Below are positions 34,701-45,116 of a stretch of DNA of 64,000 bases, piece by piece. Source of the DNA: Hevea brasiliensis (Eukaryota; Streptophyta; Magnoliopsida; Malpighiales; Euphorbiaceae); assembly GCF_030052815.1 (NCBI RefSeq), contig NC_079504.1, forward strand, positions 87,960,250-88,024,249, given 5' to 3'. The first letter of the stretch is position 1. Each line of letters opens with the position of its first letter. A program made the translations under genes and the position numbers. A model generated the notes under the pieces. It worked only from the letters and a program-made list of their open reading frames with translations. It had not been told where the DNA came from and made no database searches.

Positions 34701-37700
34701 TTAGAAGCAAAGCCCACATGTGAAGAATTTCAAGAAGCGAAGAAAAACAAGAAAGGGTAGAAATCTGATTCTCGAAAAACAAAATACGAACTCAGGGAAT
34801 GGAAATTTTGAGGAAAAATCAAGAAAATAGGAAGAAGAATTCCAAGAAAGAAAGAAGAACAGAAAAGAAATCTGTGGTTCCTATTGCTGTTCATGATGCT
34901 TATGTTTCTAGGTTTTGAAGGCTTTTTTTATTATTATTTTTTTAATATCATGAGGACTGGGCTTGTGAGGGCTTGGTAGTGGGCAACTTGGGTGAGGGTG
35001 ACTTGAAAATAGAGGTTTTAAAATTTTGAGAGAAACAAGTGTGAGGTCAAAGTCTGGAACACTGGGTTCAATTCACTGGGCGGGGTTTTACTTGCTCCAA
35101 TACCAAACTGATGTTGAACCAGGAAAATCAAAGGAAAACTAATTTCCAAGAGAAACAAATTCTCAACATTGTTAATACCCAATTGAATAATGTCACAACA
35201 AAGGATCTAAATTTTGTAGAAAATTGAGGCCTATATATAGAGTTCACAACCCTAATAACATTAGGATTAGAAGCCCTAATTCAATTCTAATTAGGAATAT
35301 TAAGTTAAAACAGATTAACATAATAATAAATTTAATAATAATAACCAAATTCTAAACCTAACAAAAGTCTAAGTTTCCTAATCCTACAAGGAATAAGGTT
35401 TAATTTGCTTCCTGTACTTGTTGGGGAGGTTCAATTTAGCCTATTTTTAACTTTTGGTCCAATTTAATCCATAAGTTTTGATTTATACTCATATTAGCCC
35501 AATTAACAAAAATGTGCAATTATTTAATTATTTAATTATTTTTTAAAATATTATTTAATTATTTTTTTAAATATTAAAATATTATTTTTATATTGTATAA
35601 TTAATTAATAAAAATAAAAATATTATTTTTATTATTCAATATTATTAATTAAACTGAAAATGTAAAAAAATATTGTTATATTTTCATAGAATTAATTAAA
35701 ATTAAAAATTATTACTATTCCAATTAATAATATTGAATAATAAAAATAATATTTTTATTTAATTAATTATACAATATAAAAAATAATATTTTAATATTAA
35801 AAATAATTTATTTAAATAAATTATTTGATATATAAACAAATTAATAATTAATTATACAATATAAAAATAATATTTTAATATTAACAAGTCATTTTTTAAT
35901 ATTATTTAAACAAAATAATTAAATATTTTAAAAATGATATTAAAATATTATTTTTATATTGTATAATTTGTATAATTAAAATATTAAATAAATTATTTTT
36001 ATATTATATTTTAATATTAAAAAATGATATTTTTGTTAATTGGGCTAATTCGAGCATAAATAAAAACTTATGGGTTAAATTGGATCAAAAGTTAAAAATG
36101 GGTTAAATTAAATTGAACCTTATTCCAATCCTACAATGAACATAACTCCTAAAAATTAACTCCCTTTGGTTAAGACTGAGAGTACATCCACTTGATGAAA
36201 TTGGGTGGATATGTTAATGTCCAAATTCAAAAGAAATGTGCACCTGATATTAATGATCCTTTGCTTGTATGATATCTTACAAGGGTCAACCACTCATATC
36301 ATACAAGCAAAGGATCATTAATATCAGGTGCACATTTCTTTTGAATTTTTGACCCTTGTAAGATATCATACAAGCAAAGGATCATTAATATCAGGTGCAC
36401 ATTTCTTTTGAATTTGGACATTAACATATCCACCCAATTTCATCAAGTGGATGTACTCTCAGTCTTAACCAAAGGGAGTTAATTTTTACATGCAACTGGT
36501 TTCCTCATGCCTTGTTGACCTACCCATTTTAAGCTAAAGTATGTCAATAATATACTTTCATACTTGTTTCCCTTTCAAGCTCCGATGGCTATTTACATGC
36601 AATAACATGAATGTAACAGTAATTATACTTTAGTAGTTTAGTTAAACCTCCCAATGGTTCAATTTAGCTTTGCCGATTAAGGGTTGTGATCTCCTTTGTG
36701 CTACTTTACGGTGTAGTGAACTTAGAGCTTAATTTTGTGCAGAAAATTATTTTACAGAATGAATAAGTGTCTTGTAAAAATAAGCCTCAAGGATAAAAAT
36801 GTGTTTATATTCTTCTAATTTGTTTGTGGCTCTTAGGAGTGGGTTGCACTTTGACTTGGTCAAAAAGACTGAAGATTGCTTTAGATGCCGCAAAAGGACT
36901 TGCTTTTCTTCATGGTGCAGAAAGATCTATCATATATCGTGATTTCAAGACATCAAACATCCTACTAGATGGGGTTAGTTCCAATTGTTTTGTTATTCAT
37001 GAATTGCTGTTAATTTGTCCTGGTTGTGGTTATCAGGTTAGCTTTCATTGTCTTTTTAGTGTATTCATCAATTAAATAGATCTGCAGGGGCTATTTCCTG
37101 TTTGTGAAATATCTTATGTAATTACCATGAGCTTGTTGAAAACTTATTTCATTATTAACAATAATTTCTTAACAATAATTTCTTTGTCCTTTTTCTTGGG
37201 GTTTTTTTCCGGTAGTGCATTGAAGGCTCACTAGACCTTAGGCTACAAGATGGAGAGTTGCCCTAACTCATCCTTATAGCCCTTTCCCATCAGATTTGAA
37301 TATGGGATTTCCTAATTAGAATTCCCAAGTTCATTTTATTCTATAAGTCTTGAGGACAAGTGTCAAACTGTTGAGTAAATGCCCATGAAAAGAAGGGGGA
37401 AAAAATTTCTATACATTATCAATCAACTTGTTGAAGTTTTTCCCGTCAACAAGTAATATAATTTGATTAAATATGTTTTGACAATTTAAGTTCTCTTGAA
37501 GTTAGTGCCTTCCATTGGTGAAGTTTTTGTTGGTTCCTTTTGTTTAATTATGGTAATAATATGCAGGACTTCAATGCAAAGCTTTCAGACTTTGGACTGG
37601 CGAAGGATGGACCAATAGGAGACCAGACACATGTGTCAACACGGGTGATGGGTACATATGGATATGCTGCACCTGAATATGTAATGACTGGTACGTAGGA

Positions 37701-38918
37701 ACAATTTGCTGAAAATTGTTGAATTTTATGGAGATAATTTTTCAAATTTTGGAGACTCTGTGCACCTAAATTTTTTAATGTCTTTATTGCCAAGCAAAAC
37801 AGAATAGCATATTTATTGCTGAACTGTGGGAACTGAACAACTGTTTCAAAGTTTCAGCATTTGTTACTATATGGAATTTAAAGTATGAAAATAACGATTT
37901 TTACTGGTTCATATGAATGAAAGTTAGTCACAGAAATCTCTGATAAAAAATGGTGACTGATCATTTTTATTTTCTATATTTTACCAGGAGAAAAAGATCT
38001 ATCATGTAATGTATATTGTTCTTTCATCACTAAGAGTATGTTAGAATTATTTGAAGTTCCTCTTGTACATTATTTAATTGAACCTCTTTCACATTAAACG
38101 AGATGCTAGTACTTGATATGAAGGTAGACGTTGTAATGCCATTAGAATTAGACCAATTGTCTGGTGGTCTGCTGGTCCTTAAGGCCAGCAGTTATGGTAT
38201 CCCTGCTTTTCCCTTCCCCTCCCCTGAACCAAAGGGAGACGGAAAGTGTAGAAAGGTGAATTCTGAAATTTCGTCTACTGTCATGCACCTTTTTGAAATT
38301 GTTCTAGCCCTTCTCCCTTTTTAAGGTGATATCATGTTGCATTCAACTGATATAAGCGGCAACAATATTTTCCAAACTAAGCTGTAATTTATCTGGACAG
38401 GGCATTTAACTGCTCGGAGTGATGTTTATGGTTTTGGAGTAGTGCTGCTTGAATTGCTTCTCGGACGGAGGGCCTTGGACAAGGGTAGACCTAGCCGAGA
38501 ACACAACCTGGTTGAGTGGGCCCGGCCACTTTTGAACCACAATAAGAAGGTTCTAAGGATCTTAGATCCTAGAATGGAAGGGCAGTATTCAGTTAAAACT
38601 GCAGTGAAAGTAACCAATTTGGCATACCAATGCCTTAGCCAAAATCCAAAAGGGAGACCTCTGATGTGCCAGGTGGTTGAATTACTGGAAGGTGTTCAGT
38701 CGAAGGATGAAGATGAAATGTTTCAAAGCAATGAGAAAGGTGTTACTCTTTACGATGATTCAGGGCTTTCCTCCTGTACTCCAGAGACAAGAAAACCAGG
38801 TACAGGTAATGGAAGGTGCAAACCGGCAAATGGAAGAAGCAACAGCAAGCCCTCAACCGAGTGTGATCTTTATAACCCTTGCTCCGATTTTGCAGTCTCG
38901 AGTCCAGTGAGAAGCTAG
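28719..38918 (+). CDS. PBL17: Receptor-like cytoplasmic kinase VII, PBL17-like (six coding exons)
   Basis: Coding exons are 28719-28788, 29305-29627, 31180-31315, 36837-36973, 37567-37690 and 38401-38918. All have GT...AG borders and phases that join to 1308 nt, 435 residues plus TAG. The N terminus MGICFSIE fits N-myristoylation (Gly2) and palmitoylation (Cys4), so plasma-membrane attachment is likely. The Ser/Thr kinase domain runs from about residue 65. It has the glycine loop [11 protein letters not shown], the VAIKEL lysine, IYRDFKTSN (catalytic Asp), [10 protein letters not shown] (metal-binding Asp), an activation loop [20 protein letters not shown], and RPLL...KGRPLM at the end. A low-complexity Ser/Thr-rich tail follows. 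RLCK-VII proteins relay signals from pattern-recognition receptors; the role of this member is inferred from family only. The frame is uninterrupted despite a 5.5-kb transposon-filled intron 3. Subfamily assignment to PBL17 is from remembered similarity. Confidence 0.88.
29975..30042. repeat. 34-bp tandem duplication in kinase intron 2
   Basis: Two identical adjacent copies of a 34-bp unit beginning TTTTTGGATTAAGTTAGCAA. The rest of intron 2 (29628-31179) shows nothing recognisable. Confidence 0.85.
31712..32400 (-). pseudogene. Gypsy protease fragment, catalytic Asp changed
   Basis: Antisense to the kinase. The frame 31916-32383 has a retropepsin-like domain: [12 protein letters not shown], where the family has DSG, so the catalytic Asp is Asn. 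[17 protein letters not shown], typical of the flap-to-end region, follows. RT is not found beyond it. At the far end a purine tract (minus strand AGAGTGGAGGG) and TGTCACATAAG near 31711 could be a polypurine tract and LTR start. Confidence 0.75.
32438..34782 (-). pseudogene. Gypsy gag, split by an insertion
   Basis: Gag pieces in order on the minus strand: a coiled-coil start (about 34680-34450, [17 protein letters not shown]), a capsid-like part (33457-33227, [20 protein letters not shown] and CAKYFE) and a capsid/nucleocapsid part (33217-32438) with [15 protein letters not shown]. The last Cys of the zinc knuckle appears replaced by Ser. A 994-bp insertion at 33428-34421 interrupts the first two. 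It belongs with the protease fragment downstream. Confidence 0.75.
33428..34421 (+). mobile_element. GC-rich LTR-like insertion in gag
   Basis: The gag frame is interrupted here, with GTGACA on both sides (33422-33427 and 34416-34421). The left half is GC-rich with GAGGTTCA-like motifs recurring about every 60-90 bp (33484, 33561, 33652, 33713, 33769). The right half has a TTATTGGGTTATAAAATTAC block like an LTR polyadenylation region. The ends can be read as TGTGACAGCC...CTCCGTGACA. It is probably a solo LTR; exact ends and duplication are uncertain. The open frame 33405-33815 is not a gene. Confidence 0.5.
35093..35389 (-). mobile_element. LTR-like end with primer-binding-site look-alike
   Basis: The minus strand ends ...CCTGGTTCAACA at 35112, followed by TCAGTTTGGTATTGGAGC, which resembles a tRNA-Met primer binding site with two changes. 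A TATATATAG motif lies at about 35232. The LTR would continue right until the MITE at 35390. I find no matching second LTR near 31400-31711, so the gag/protease and this LTR may come from different elements. Confidence 0.45.
35390..36126. mobile_element. MULE-type MITE, 737 bp
   Basis: Terminal inverted repeats (GGAATAAGGTTYAATTT...) continue into ~90-bp inverted arms (35441-35515 against 36030-36120). The ends are flanked by the direct repeat AATCCTACAA (35380-35389 and 36127-36136), near the 9-10 bp size of Mutator-like insertions. The core is almost pure A/T and non-coding. Confidence 0.7.
36150..36488. repeat. Perfect 140-bp inverted repeat in kinase intron 3
   Basis: Arms 36150-36289 and 36349-36488 are exact reverse complements by my base-by-base reading. 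The 59-bp spacer is itself a copy of part of the right arm. Read on the plus strand, the right arm encodes a degenerate copia RNase H tail (IINIRCTF ... [12 protein letters not shown], then stop). It lies about 350 bp before the exon 4 acceptor and would be transcribed with the kinase pre-mRNA as a long hairpin. Confidence 0.9.
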
Positions 38919-39242
38919 CATCATATCATTGAACTTTTATCAATATGGATGGAAGCTGAAATTGTAAGAAATGTATCAAATATTCACCTTATTCCCGTTC
39001 CCTTTCTAAAACAAATTTATTTCAAACGAGTGCCTTCTATAATTACAAAGAAAGTAAAATTTCTATCTTATTAACCATTAGATTTTATAGTATTATAATC
39101 TTTTTTTTTTGACAAATAGTATTATAATCCTAACCATTGAAATATTATATATAGATATATTATTGGCGGCCCATTAACCTTCCTTTTCATTTTAAAAAAT
39201 TTGACATAAAGCTTTAGTTTTTTTTATATGTATTTAAATTAT
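38919..39242. other. Kinase 3' flank
   Basis: AT-rich sequence after the stop codon. It presumably contains the 3' UTR, but no clear AATAAA signal was seen. No other gene was found. Confidence 0.4.
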
Positions 39243-40081
39243 GGGAAAAATATTATTTAGTCTATATTTTAATAAAATTAATTATTTGATCCTTGTATTT
39301 TAAAAAATATACTATCAAGTCTCTATATTTTACTTTTGTTGAACTATTTAGTCACTTCGTCAATTTTTTCATTATTCATGATATTCAAATTACTTTTTAG
39401 TCCATTTATTTTAAGGAAATTAATTAATTAATCCCTTTACTTTAAAAGTATTACTATTTAGTATCTTTAATTAAACTAATTAGCTCGTTTATGTATTTTG
39501 AAAAATATAATATTTTAAAAAATATATTATTGGATAAAAATAGAAATTTTGCTATGTGAAAACTAAATCTGAATTTTTATTTTTTTTTTCAAGATTTTTT
39601 ATTTCTTAAACATCATTTATATGTTTTCTTTATTGGAAAATAATTTTTCTTGATTGCTTAGAAATTTAAGGAAATGGATTTAATTTTTTTGTGTAGATAG
39701 TTTGTATCATTTTTATCAATAGATAAAAATAAAAAGAGATTGAGAGAGAGAGAAGGGTGTGTACGTAGAGAAAAAGAAACATAGAGAGAAACAAGGGAGA
39801 GAGGATTAGGATAATTTATGTATAAAAAATAATTAGTTAATGGAGTCAAATTACATGGACTAACTAATGTGTTTTTTCAAAACATAGGTATTAACTAATT
39901 AGTTTCACTAAAATAAAAGGATTAAATAGTAGTTTGATCAGTGTTGACTAATGAAAAATTGTTGGAGGGATTAAACAATTTAATGGAGGCAAAATACAGG
40001 GACTAGATAGTATATTTTTTAAAATATAAGAATCAAATAATTAATTTTATTAAAATACAGAGACTAAATAGTAATTTATCC
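39243..40081. mobile_element. MULE-type MITE, 839 bp
   Basis: Inverted arms of about 90 bp (39243-39335 against 39990-40081) share ATTTAGTCT...AAAATTAATTATTTGAT. They are flanked by the 9-bp direct repeat TTAAATTAT (39234-39242 and 40082-40090). The 9-bp duplication and long terminal repeats fit a Mutator-like MITE. No transposase is present. Confidence 0.75.
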
Positions 40082-40090
40082 TTAAATTAT

Positions 40091-40513
40091 GTCTCTAAAA
40101 TTTTCCTTGAAACTTAGAAATAATAATTTCAACAAATTTAATATTTAAAATTAGTTAAAAGCCAAAAGTTCTGATTTGTTGTGGTATAAAAGTTTGTCTC
40201 TATTTATTTTATTTCATATAGAGTCAAATTTTTAGTCAATATTTATTATAACAATTATAAGTTATTTTAAAACATTAATTAATTTAAAATATCTTTGCAT
40301 ATATTTAACCCCTTAAAATTTAAATTTAATTTCTTTTAACAGTTTAACTTTTGAATTCTCAAATTCCAAATCAAATTCTCTAAAAATTTTGTCAATTTTT
40401 TTATTATTTAAAATCAATACAATATATCATTTATTATATCTTCATTATTATTTGATAAAAGTATAATTTATAATTTTTCATTAATATATTTTGGCCCCTT
40501 AATACTTGATGTG
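40091..40513. other. AT-rich intergenic stretch
   Basis: No gene, element end or repeat recognised. Confidence 0.4.
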
Positions 40514-40613
40514 TCTGGCCCTACTAGGGAGGGATGCCCACTACATATGGAAGGGATGCATGGTCTGCCCCTACTAGGGAGGGATGCCCACTACATATGG
40601 AAGAGATGCATGG
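40514..40613. repeat. 50-bp tandem duplication
   Basis: Two adjacent copies (40514-40563 and 40564-40613) containing CTACTAGGGAGGGATGCCCA then CTACATATGGAAG, differing at two or three positions. It lies just outside LTR remnant G. Confidence 0.9.
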
Positions 40614-40662
40614 ACCACCACTCCTAACAAGGGTGAGCAAGGTTAGGTGTTCCCATGTACAA

Positions 40663-40751
40663 TGTCATACCTTACCCCTCTGTAAGGCATAACATGATCC
40701 CATAAAATACCTAATGAACTATTGAACTTCACCTACCGATAACTCATTAAG
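40663..40751 (-). repeat. LTR remnant G, left piece (A/B-like)
   Basis: TGTCATACCTTACCCCTCTG... aligns with the LTR end of A (14082 onward). It is interrupted after CATTAAG by solo LTR H and continues at 43837. Confidence 0.8.
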
Positions 40752-43700
40752 TGTGACACCCCTTACCCGTCTATAGTGTAACCTAGCAAGATATGCTACA
40801 CAGTGTGCCGGAGCACCAATTCATATTTCTATTACAATTTACCCTTTGAATTTTCATTTATTCACAATTTTTTATTAATCTGAATTTTTTTCGTAAATTT
40901 TATAAAAAATTCTATAGAGTGCCGGTTGTAAATTGGAAAAACAGTTCTTCTGAATTTGTTAAAAACAGTTCCAATACAATCATAATTTCAATCTCAATCA
41001 ACCACCAGCATCTTTTCACAATTTCTCAAATGACATCAATATTTCAAAAATTCAATTCATTCATATCATACTCAACTCCATAAGAAAAACTCAAATTATT
41101 ACTGAACATGGTTCATAAATAATTACATCAAAAGCATAATTAAATGAGTTTAAAATATACATAACAAAAGTTTACAAATACAAAAGACCAAAAGTAGCTT
41201 AATTTCCTACCAATGCACTGCAAAAGTGAGGTGACTCTAGACTCTGTGTGTAGATTTGAAAGCTCACCTGGTATGAGGTTTGCTGGACTCCCCAGCTATG
41301 TCTTCAGTACCTGCGTGTGGCAAAAGCGACAAGCTAAGTAATTCTGCTTAGTGGTGACAATATAAAATAAAATAACTAAAATAACATAAATATGCAGAAT
41401 GTATGTTTACATTTTTGGTAGACTTAATTTTTGGCATTTATTGCAGTATTATTTGATTAAAATTTGGAAAGATTTATTATCATTGCCCGAGTAACCCATA
41501 CTAGTCGAATGGACTGGATAAACGGGTAAACTGGCACTGGGTACTAAGTATCTCGGACCATCACACCATCGGTCACATTGTTTCTCCCGGTGTGTAACAG
41601 AACAGTAAATAAGCTGTAATAATTATCAGGGATAAAACCCAAGTATAATAACTCAATCAACATAGCCAAAGGCTATTTTATCACAGAATGACACGTGAGG
41701 CCATAAAACACAGAATGGCATGAAGCCTTATGCAGTACTGCTAACAGAACCCTATTGGCATGCCAACCTATCCAAACCAATCTTGTTAGGTGTATTAGGG
41801 CATGTTACATTCATAATTTATACAATTCTTGAAATTTATGTTTAGATGTTACTATTCATTTCATTAGTCAACAAAAATATTGACTTTTGCATAGACAATA
41901 GGTACATTGGTTTTAATACTCCCAACATACCACATTTTGCATTCTAAAATTATTAGTATTGGTTGCCAATACCATTTCTAAGCTTAATGTTAATTGTTCA
42001 AAAATTTCAGATTTCAAGCTTTGTATTTACTGTTCCATTAGTCATTTTTTCAGTGGGAATTTAGCAATGTTGTCAACATGAAAGTTGTTCCTTATTGTGT
42101 CTAGTTACATTTATTTTTTGGAATCACTCCATTTGGAGTTTTATAGCTCAAGTTATGGCCTAAATACCATGACTGGCCGGATTGCCAACTTCCCAGTTTT
42201 TCTGGACTGACCAAATCTACAGTGTTTTGTACAGTGACTGCAGGTTGTCTTTTGAACATGTTATGTTCAAAATTTGGATTAGGTTTCTTCATGAAAGTTG
42301 TAGGTCTATGTCTTAGCTATTTTTTGGTAAAATTTTAGGTCAATTGGACCTTTCCACACTGAGTTATGACCAAATGAATAAACACTGTTCATTTAGTTAT
42401 TTTGCCCAGGCAGAATGCAGGTCATCTGGATTAGGGCAATCTTTAGGTCAACTTAGTTTAATTTTTTGGGCATAATTTCTTCACCAAAATTGTGCCATTA
42501 TGTGTCTAGTTTCATGTCCAATTGGCCTTGCACCAATTGAACCTCTACAACTCCAGTTATTGCTGTCCAAATCTGCTGGACTCATACCTAGTCCTGTAGG
42601 TCACCAAGGGCAGCCACACTAACTTCAATTCCCACTAAACCAACCACTTCATCTCTTATTCATACATAACCAAATGGTCACTAATTGACCATTAAAACCT
42701 ACTTTTACCATTACATGATCGAAGTCTCAATTTCATCCCAAACCCTAACTCAACTATCTCAAAATATGCATTTCACTTGCATTTCATTATTCCACTCAAG
42801 AGACTAATACTAAGGGCAGCCATACTACCATTTTAATTCCATGAAATCCTTAAAACCTTACCAAATCCAAGGCTGCGGAAAATGTGAGATGGGCATACAC
42901 ATGATATTTATTAAATTTCTTTATAAATTTACACTTAATCATACTCCTTCAACATGAATTGAAATAAAAAAAAAGCAACTTAAGTCACTAACCTCTAATG
43001 GAGCTAATCCCAAGCTTGTAAAAGTTCCTCCTTTCTACTTCTTTTTGTTATTTTTAGCTTGCCCAAGGTGTAGTGAATTTTTTTTTTGTGAAGACAAGTA
43101 TAGCTTTTATGGTGAAAATCTTGAAATACTCAAGTTTGAAAGAAAAAAAATGGTGGAATGCTTAGGAAGAGATTTTCGGCTGCCATGGAAGGAAGAGGAA
43201 GATGAAGTAATTTTTTTGTCTTCCTTATCCCTTATAAAATGTTTACTCAATTTTGATTGGTGGAAGAATTATAATGACATCATAATAATGTCATAAGTCC
43301 AATTTCTCTCATTTTCCATCCTTTTCTTATCTATTTAATTTCAATTCAATTTTTAGCAATATTTATTCACATTTTGTGTCATAATAATTATTTACTTAAC
43401 TGGACAAGTCAGCCAAAAATCACCTCTGAAGGCAAAATGACCAAAATGCCCTTCGTTTGGCTTAACAGACTAAAATTGTCTGTACCGATTGAAAAATTTT
43501 TCTAAGCATTTTCTTGGCATTCTAATACCATAGGAACCTCAATGACCCTTCTTTGGAGTCCCAAAAATTATTTTATGAATTTTCCCTCAGGTTTAGGGCT
43601 CCTAGTTGCGAGAACTGCAACTTCTCACCCACCCATCGCTAGGGCACCAACTCATTTAACTTGGTTGTATTTTATTTCTAAATTTATTTCTAAATTTTTC

Positions 43701-43831
43701 TTATTAATATTTGAGTTAATTATGGTTCCTCACTTTAGTTTAAATATTTTTCCGGACGTTTTAGCTGTCTGAATCGACACTGGTCACTTAGAACAGTAGA
43801 ATGTACGGAGTTGCTACAGGGAGGTGTTACA
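40752..43831 (-). mobile_element. Solo LTR H, 3080 bp (D-like chromovirus family)
   Basis: It runs from TGTGACACCCC to GGTGTTACA. The duplication TTAAG flanks it (40747-40751 and 43832-43836), and the split LTR G rejoins cleanly across it. The minus-strand end (GTAGCATATCTTGCTAGGTT then ACTATAGACGGG) resembles the end of solo LTR D, so both come from one family. There is no internal region. The frames at 42101-42292, 43045-43296 and 43542-43772 are LTR sequence. Confidence 0.88.
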
Positions 43832-43836
43832 TTAAG

Positions 43837-44081
43837 TACCCTACAAGGGATTTTAAAACAATTTTCTTATTTTTATAAGTGGTGAGCATTTTCTAATAGA
43901 TATTAAAATCATTTATTCGAAGATTTAAAACTAGTAAAAATTTTTGTCCCATTTTATTTTTTCGCAAATTATATAGAAATTTCAGTAGAGTGCCGTCTGT
44001 ATTTTGAGAAAACAGTTCTTCAAATACCTGTAAAAAACACTTCCAATACTTTATCTCAATAACAGCTACCAATCAAGAAAG
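43837..44081 (-). repeat. LTR remnant G, right piece
   Basis: It continues the A-like LTR: GGGATTTTAAAAC, GTGGTGAGCA, AGAGTGCCGTCTGTATTTTG and CCTGTAAAAAACACTTC. It fades near 44075, where the Cassandra-type element begins. Confidence 0.75.
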
Positions 44082-44717
44082 TCTCTTAGGTAAATCCCAC
44101 ATCGGCAAAGCACGGATATGGTCTTGGATTCAAAAAGTAATGATATATAAAATGTGGAAACTAATTATTAGAGGCGCCTGTTAGTGGAATGGCCTGGAGA
44201 GTTGGAAGAACTCCAGGGTTAAGCGTGCTCGCTTGAGAGAAATCTTAGGATGGGTGACCTCTTGGAAAGTTCTCCATTCCACCTATGGGACAAAATCGTG
44301 AGGCTTATGGCTAAAGTGGACAATTCCTCTAGTGGTTGGAGCTCGATCGTTATAATTGGTATCAAAGCCGCTCGCATGTCCTCTTGGGCGATGGTGGGGC
44401 AAACCTCAGTGAGGACACTGAGTCCCGAAAGGGGGGGAGAAAGGTCCCTTAGGTAAATCCCACATTGATAAAGCACGGATATGGTCTTGGATTCAAAAAG
44501 TAATGATATATAAAATAAGGTAACTAATCACTAGAGGCGCTCGTTGGTGGAATGGCCTGGAGAGTTGGAAGAACTCCAGGGTTAAGCGTGCTCGCTTGAG
44601 AGAAATCCTAGGATGGGTGACCTCTTGGGAAGTTCTCCATTCCACCTATGGGACAAAACCGTGAGGCTTATGGCTAAAACGGACAATTCCTCTAGTAGTT
44701 GGAGCCCGATCATTACA
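44082..44717 (+). mobile_element. Cassandra-type TRIM with 5S rRNA-like LTRs
   Basis: Two direct repeats of equal length (about 44082-44354 and 44445-44717, 273 bp each) flank a 90-bp interior. The interior holds TTGGTATCAAAGCC (44357-44369, initiator tRNA-Met primer site) and a purine tract GAAAGGGGGGGAGAAAGG (44427-44444). Each LTR carries a 5S-like stretch (44207-44274 and 44570-44637) with AGAACTCC, GTTAAGCGTGCT and AGGATGGGTGACCTC, the internal promoter region of 5S rRNA genes. This is the hallmark of Cassandra elements. There is no coding capacity, as usual for TRIMs. I could not find a clear target duplication. Confidence 0.88.
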
Positions 44718-45067
44718 CACAACTTCATCTACGTTAGAATCATACTCCACTCTTGGAAGTTTTGAAAGAGCTCTCAAGGTTGTCACAAGTTAACTTCAGA
44801 TGAGAATTGTAACCTATGGCATATAAGCGAAAATAGCTGGAAAAATCTTCTGTTGGAGCTCATTGAATTTCTAATTGAAGTAGTCTCTCAACACGGCTAC
44901 CAAGAAAATGTTTTCATCCTTGCAATGCTTCTTCCCCACTCTTAATACGGCTGCGAAGCCTAATGTGTCTTGCTCTAATTTGTGCTTTATGTTTAATAGT
45001 GTTATGATCAGAGTAAGGACCGGCAAACTCCTTTTGAACATTGCCCTAGGGACAAATTTCTTCAATC
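44718..45067. other. Unassigned flank left of the LINE
   Basis: 350 bp without a recognisable gene. GTTATGATCAGAGTAAGG at about 45000 faintly resembles a primer binding site followed by element leader, so it may be LTR-retrotransposon debris. It was contiguous with 53872 onward before the LINE inserted. Confidence 0.35.
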
Positions 45068-45116
45068 AAGGATATTACAAAATCTCAACTCAAATCAACT
45101 CAATTCAACTAAGCCT

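Larger units (their letters stand above)
31316..36836 (+). other. Kinase intron 3, filled with transposon sequence
   Basis: A 5521-bp intron between GTAAGT (31316) and TTAG (36836). The other introns are 0.5-1.6 kb. From about 31370 to 36490 it consists of transposon pieces, mostly antisense to the gene, so the original intron was probably well under 1 kb. Confidence 0.8.

Noticed and set aside
44206..44275. A 5S rRNA gene
   Set aside because: Only the middle of 5S is present, diverged, and it occurs twice inside matching 273-bp LTRs with a primer site between them. This is the Cassandra pattern, not a 5S gene array.
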